Shown one piece after another: positions 62,786 to 64,000 of a stretch of 64,000 nt of DNA; the first letter of the stretch is position 1; each line of letters begins with the position of its first letter. A model generated the notes under the pieces. The model was not told the origin of the DNA and searched no databases. It saw only the letters and a program-made list of their open reading frames with translations. Both the position numbers and the translations under genes were made by a program. The stretch is from positions 62,001-126,000 of the forward strand of contig JALQPE010000931.1 in assembly GCA_030407315.1 (NCBI GenBank). Direction: 5' to 3'. The DNA is from Asparagopsis taxiformis. Its lineage: Eukaryota; Rhodophyta; Florideophyceae; Bonnemaisoniales; Bonnemaisoniaceae.

Positions 62786-64000
62786 GTGGGAGTAAATGCC
62801 GTTTTGTCACGGTCGTCCTGTGCAACAGGGATCTGCCAATAGCCAGAATTACAATCCAATGTGGTGAATACTTGAGCATCTCCGAGGGAGTCAATACAAT
62901 CATCCATTCGTGGAAGGGGGTACACATCATTGACCGTGATGTCGTTAAGACCCCTATAGTCGACGCAAAAGCGTAATTTACCATCCTTCTTCGGGACAAG
63001 AACCACTGGGCTAGCCCATTCGGAGGTCGACGGTTCGATCACTCCTTTTTCCAGCATGCTGGTTATTTCCTTACGGGCAATCTCTCGACGAGCGGGTCCC
63101 ATCCGGTAGGGTTGTTGCCGTCTAGGCTTACTTCCTTCGATAATATCGATTCGGTGTTCCGTAGCGCGGATGTCCCCTAGGGATCCATCCCACATAGACT
63201 CGTGTCGAGATAGCATGCTGAGGATGCGTTCCCTTAACGGGAGTTGACCAAGGTGATCTAGAGAGACTTCTTGCTTCCAACTTGATGGTTGTGTGGCCTC
63301 GGCCTCTTGCTCCTGATGGAGAGTAGTCACCATAGTGGAGGCATCTTGAGAGGAAGGGGTAGAACGGCTGAGAGCCATGGGGCGCATTGGCCGTTCGGGT
63401 GCCCGAAAGGCATAGCCTATAACAGTCCCCTTTGGGAGGTACTTGTCGGATGTACCGAAGTTAGTTAAAATAGTCAGGAATTCCTGTCGCGGGATGACTT
63501 CCGCAACCCCATTCGGGATAGAGACACGATGTCGGTGAAGGATCCGATCTCTCGGAGAGAGTATACTCAAGCCGCCACCGGCGCATACAACAGTAGTTGT
63601 TACTTGACTCCGCGGAGGAACATTCACACTTTGTGACAATCGAATGCCATGAGGTTGGCGGTCTAAGTTAATCCCATTAGAGGGTCGCGAGGCATCCACG
63701 TAGCACGAAAGGGTGGGGGATGTTTTACGCGTAGGCGACATCAATAGGATAGCTATCGACCCGCCGTCGTGAATATCAATTCGTTGGGCCCGGCACCTAA
63801 TTGCGTCTACGTGGGTATTCATTGCCCCAGTTCCCAAGATGAGTGGTACGGCCAACTTAGGCGCGACGAAGAATTCTTCCTCAAAGGACTTGTGGCCTAA
63901 CTGTAATGACAGTACTATCTTGCCTTTTATCCGAAGAGGATTGCCGTTAGCATCGGCCAGTTGCAGAACTTTCCCCGTAGGGACTTGAAATTGTTCCCAA
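62746..64000 (-). pseudogene. Gypsy pol: protease end and N-terminal reverse transcriptase
   Basis: The frame enters from outside the window (WEQFQVP...) and passes the C-terminal protease motif VPLILGTGA. A linker of about 200 residues follows, then the RT fingers: MLEKGVIEPSTSEWASPVVL, VPKKDGKLRFCVDYRGLND, YPLPRMDDCID, TLDCNSGYWQIPV. It then loses the frame near 62770, at the point where the next frame takes over. Confidence 0.88.

Larger units (their letters stand above)
59277..64000 (-). mobile_element. Decayed Ty3/Gypsy chromovirus, partial
   Basis: On the minus strand the order is protease (64000 side), reverse transcriptase, RNase H, integrase, chromodomain: the Ty3/Gypsy chromovirus order. 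Gag and the 5' LTR lie beyond the right edge. The 3' LTR should lie left of 59277, but no border could be fixed. The pol frame is broken by a frameshift in RT, two in-frame stops after RNase H and a second frameshift after integrase, so this copy is inactive. Confidence 0.9.

Noticed and set aside
1..64000. CRISPR arrays, rRNA genes, bacterial operons.
   Set aside because: No evenly spaced direct repeats of CRISPR type, no rRNA sequence and no bacterial gene organisation were seen.

Overview
The window looks like nuclear DNA of a multicellular red alga. It resembles a florideophyte such as Chondrus, but the species is inferred, not proven. Four things point this way. A phycobiliprotein-family gene and the chlorophyll-synthesis gene chlH sit beside ordinary eukaryotic genes. 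Two putative plastid precursors begin MAF, the phenylalanine-led start seen in red algal transit peptides. Introns are rare and short (65-94 nt, GT..AG). A tRNA-Ala(UGC) gene carries extra sequence in its D-loop, a feature known from red algal nuclear tRNAs. Compact gene clusters alternate with long gene-poor stretches and LTR-retrotransposon debris.

Layout. 0-4.8 kb: two paralogous LEA-like proteins with an MGC acylation start, then a Ser/Thr kinase. 5-13.5 kb is dense: a secreted haem peroxidase, two identical inverted tRNA-Ala genes, a Vma12-like V-ATPase assembly factor, a spliced serine palmitoyltransferase small subunit, a Pcf11-like cleavage factor, a spliced HSBP1-like coiled coil and an AlgH/UPF0301 protein. 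13.5-22.2 kb: chlH in three exons, 6-phosphogluconate dehydrogenase and a CDCA7-type zinc-finger protein. 22.2-29.3 kb: about 7 kb with no gene I can support. 29.3-33.3 kb: a cyclin with a long tryptophan-periodic tail, then a divergent pair of a glycine-rich AS8-like protein and a nuclear-encoded phycobiliprotein relative. 36.7-44.1 kb: two convergent disordered proteins and an NRT2-type nitrate transporter. 44.9-54.8 kb: an island of secreted proteins, made of three spondin_N genes, one spondin_N relic and two almost identical Cys-rich genes on a 3.4 kb imperfect palindrome. 55.7-64 kb: mobile-element territory, with a broken Copia gag/protease, a gag-like ORF behind an LTR-like leader, and a decayed Gypsy chromovirus on the minus strand that runs off the right edge.

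Functionally this is mostly a housekeeping neighbourhood (V-ATPase assembly, sphingolipid synthesis, mRNA 3'-end formation, pentose phosphate pathway, chlorophyll branch) with no operon-like logic. The non-routine items are the palindromic secreted-protein pair inside the spondin cluster, the Trp-repeat cyclin, the nuclear phycobiliprotein homologue, and the intron-bearing tRNA pair. Two genes (ssSPT at 8.5-8.8 kb, HSBP1-like at 12.3-12.65 kb) become visible only after splicing by eye.
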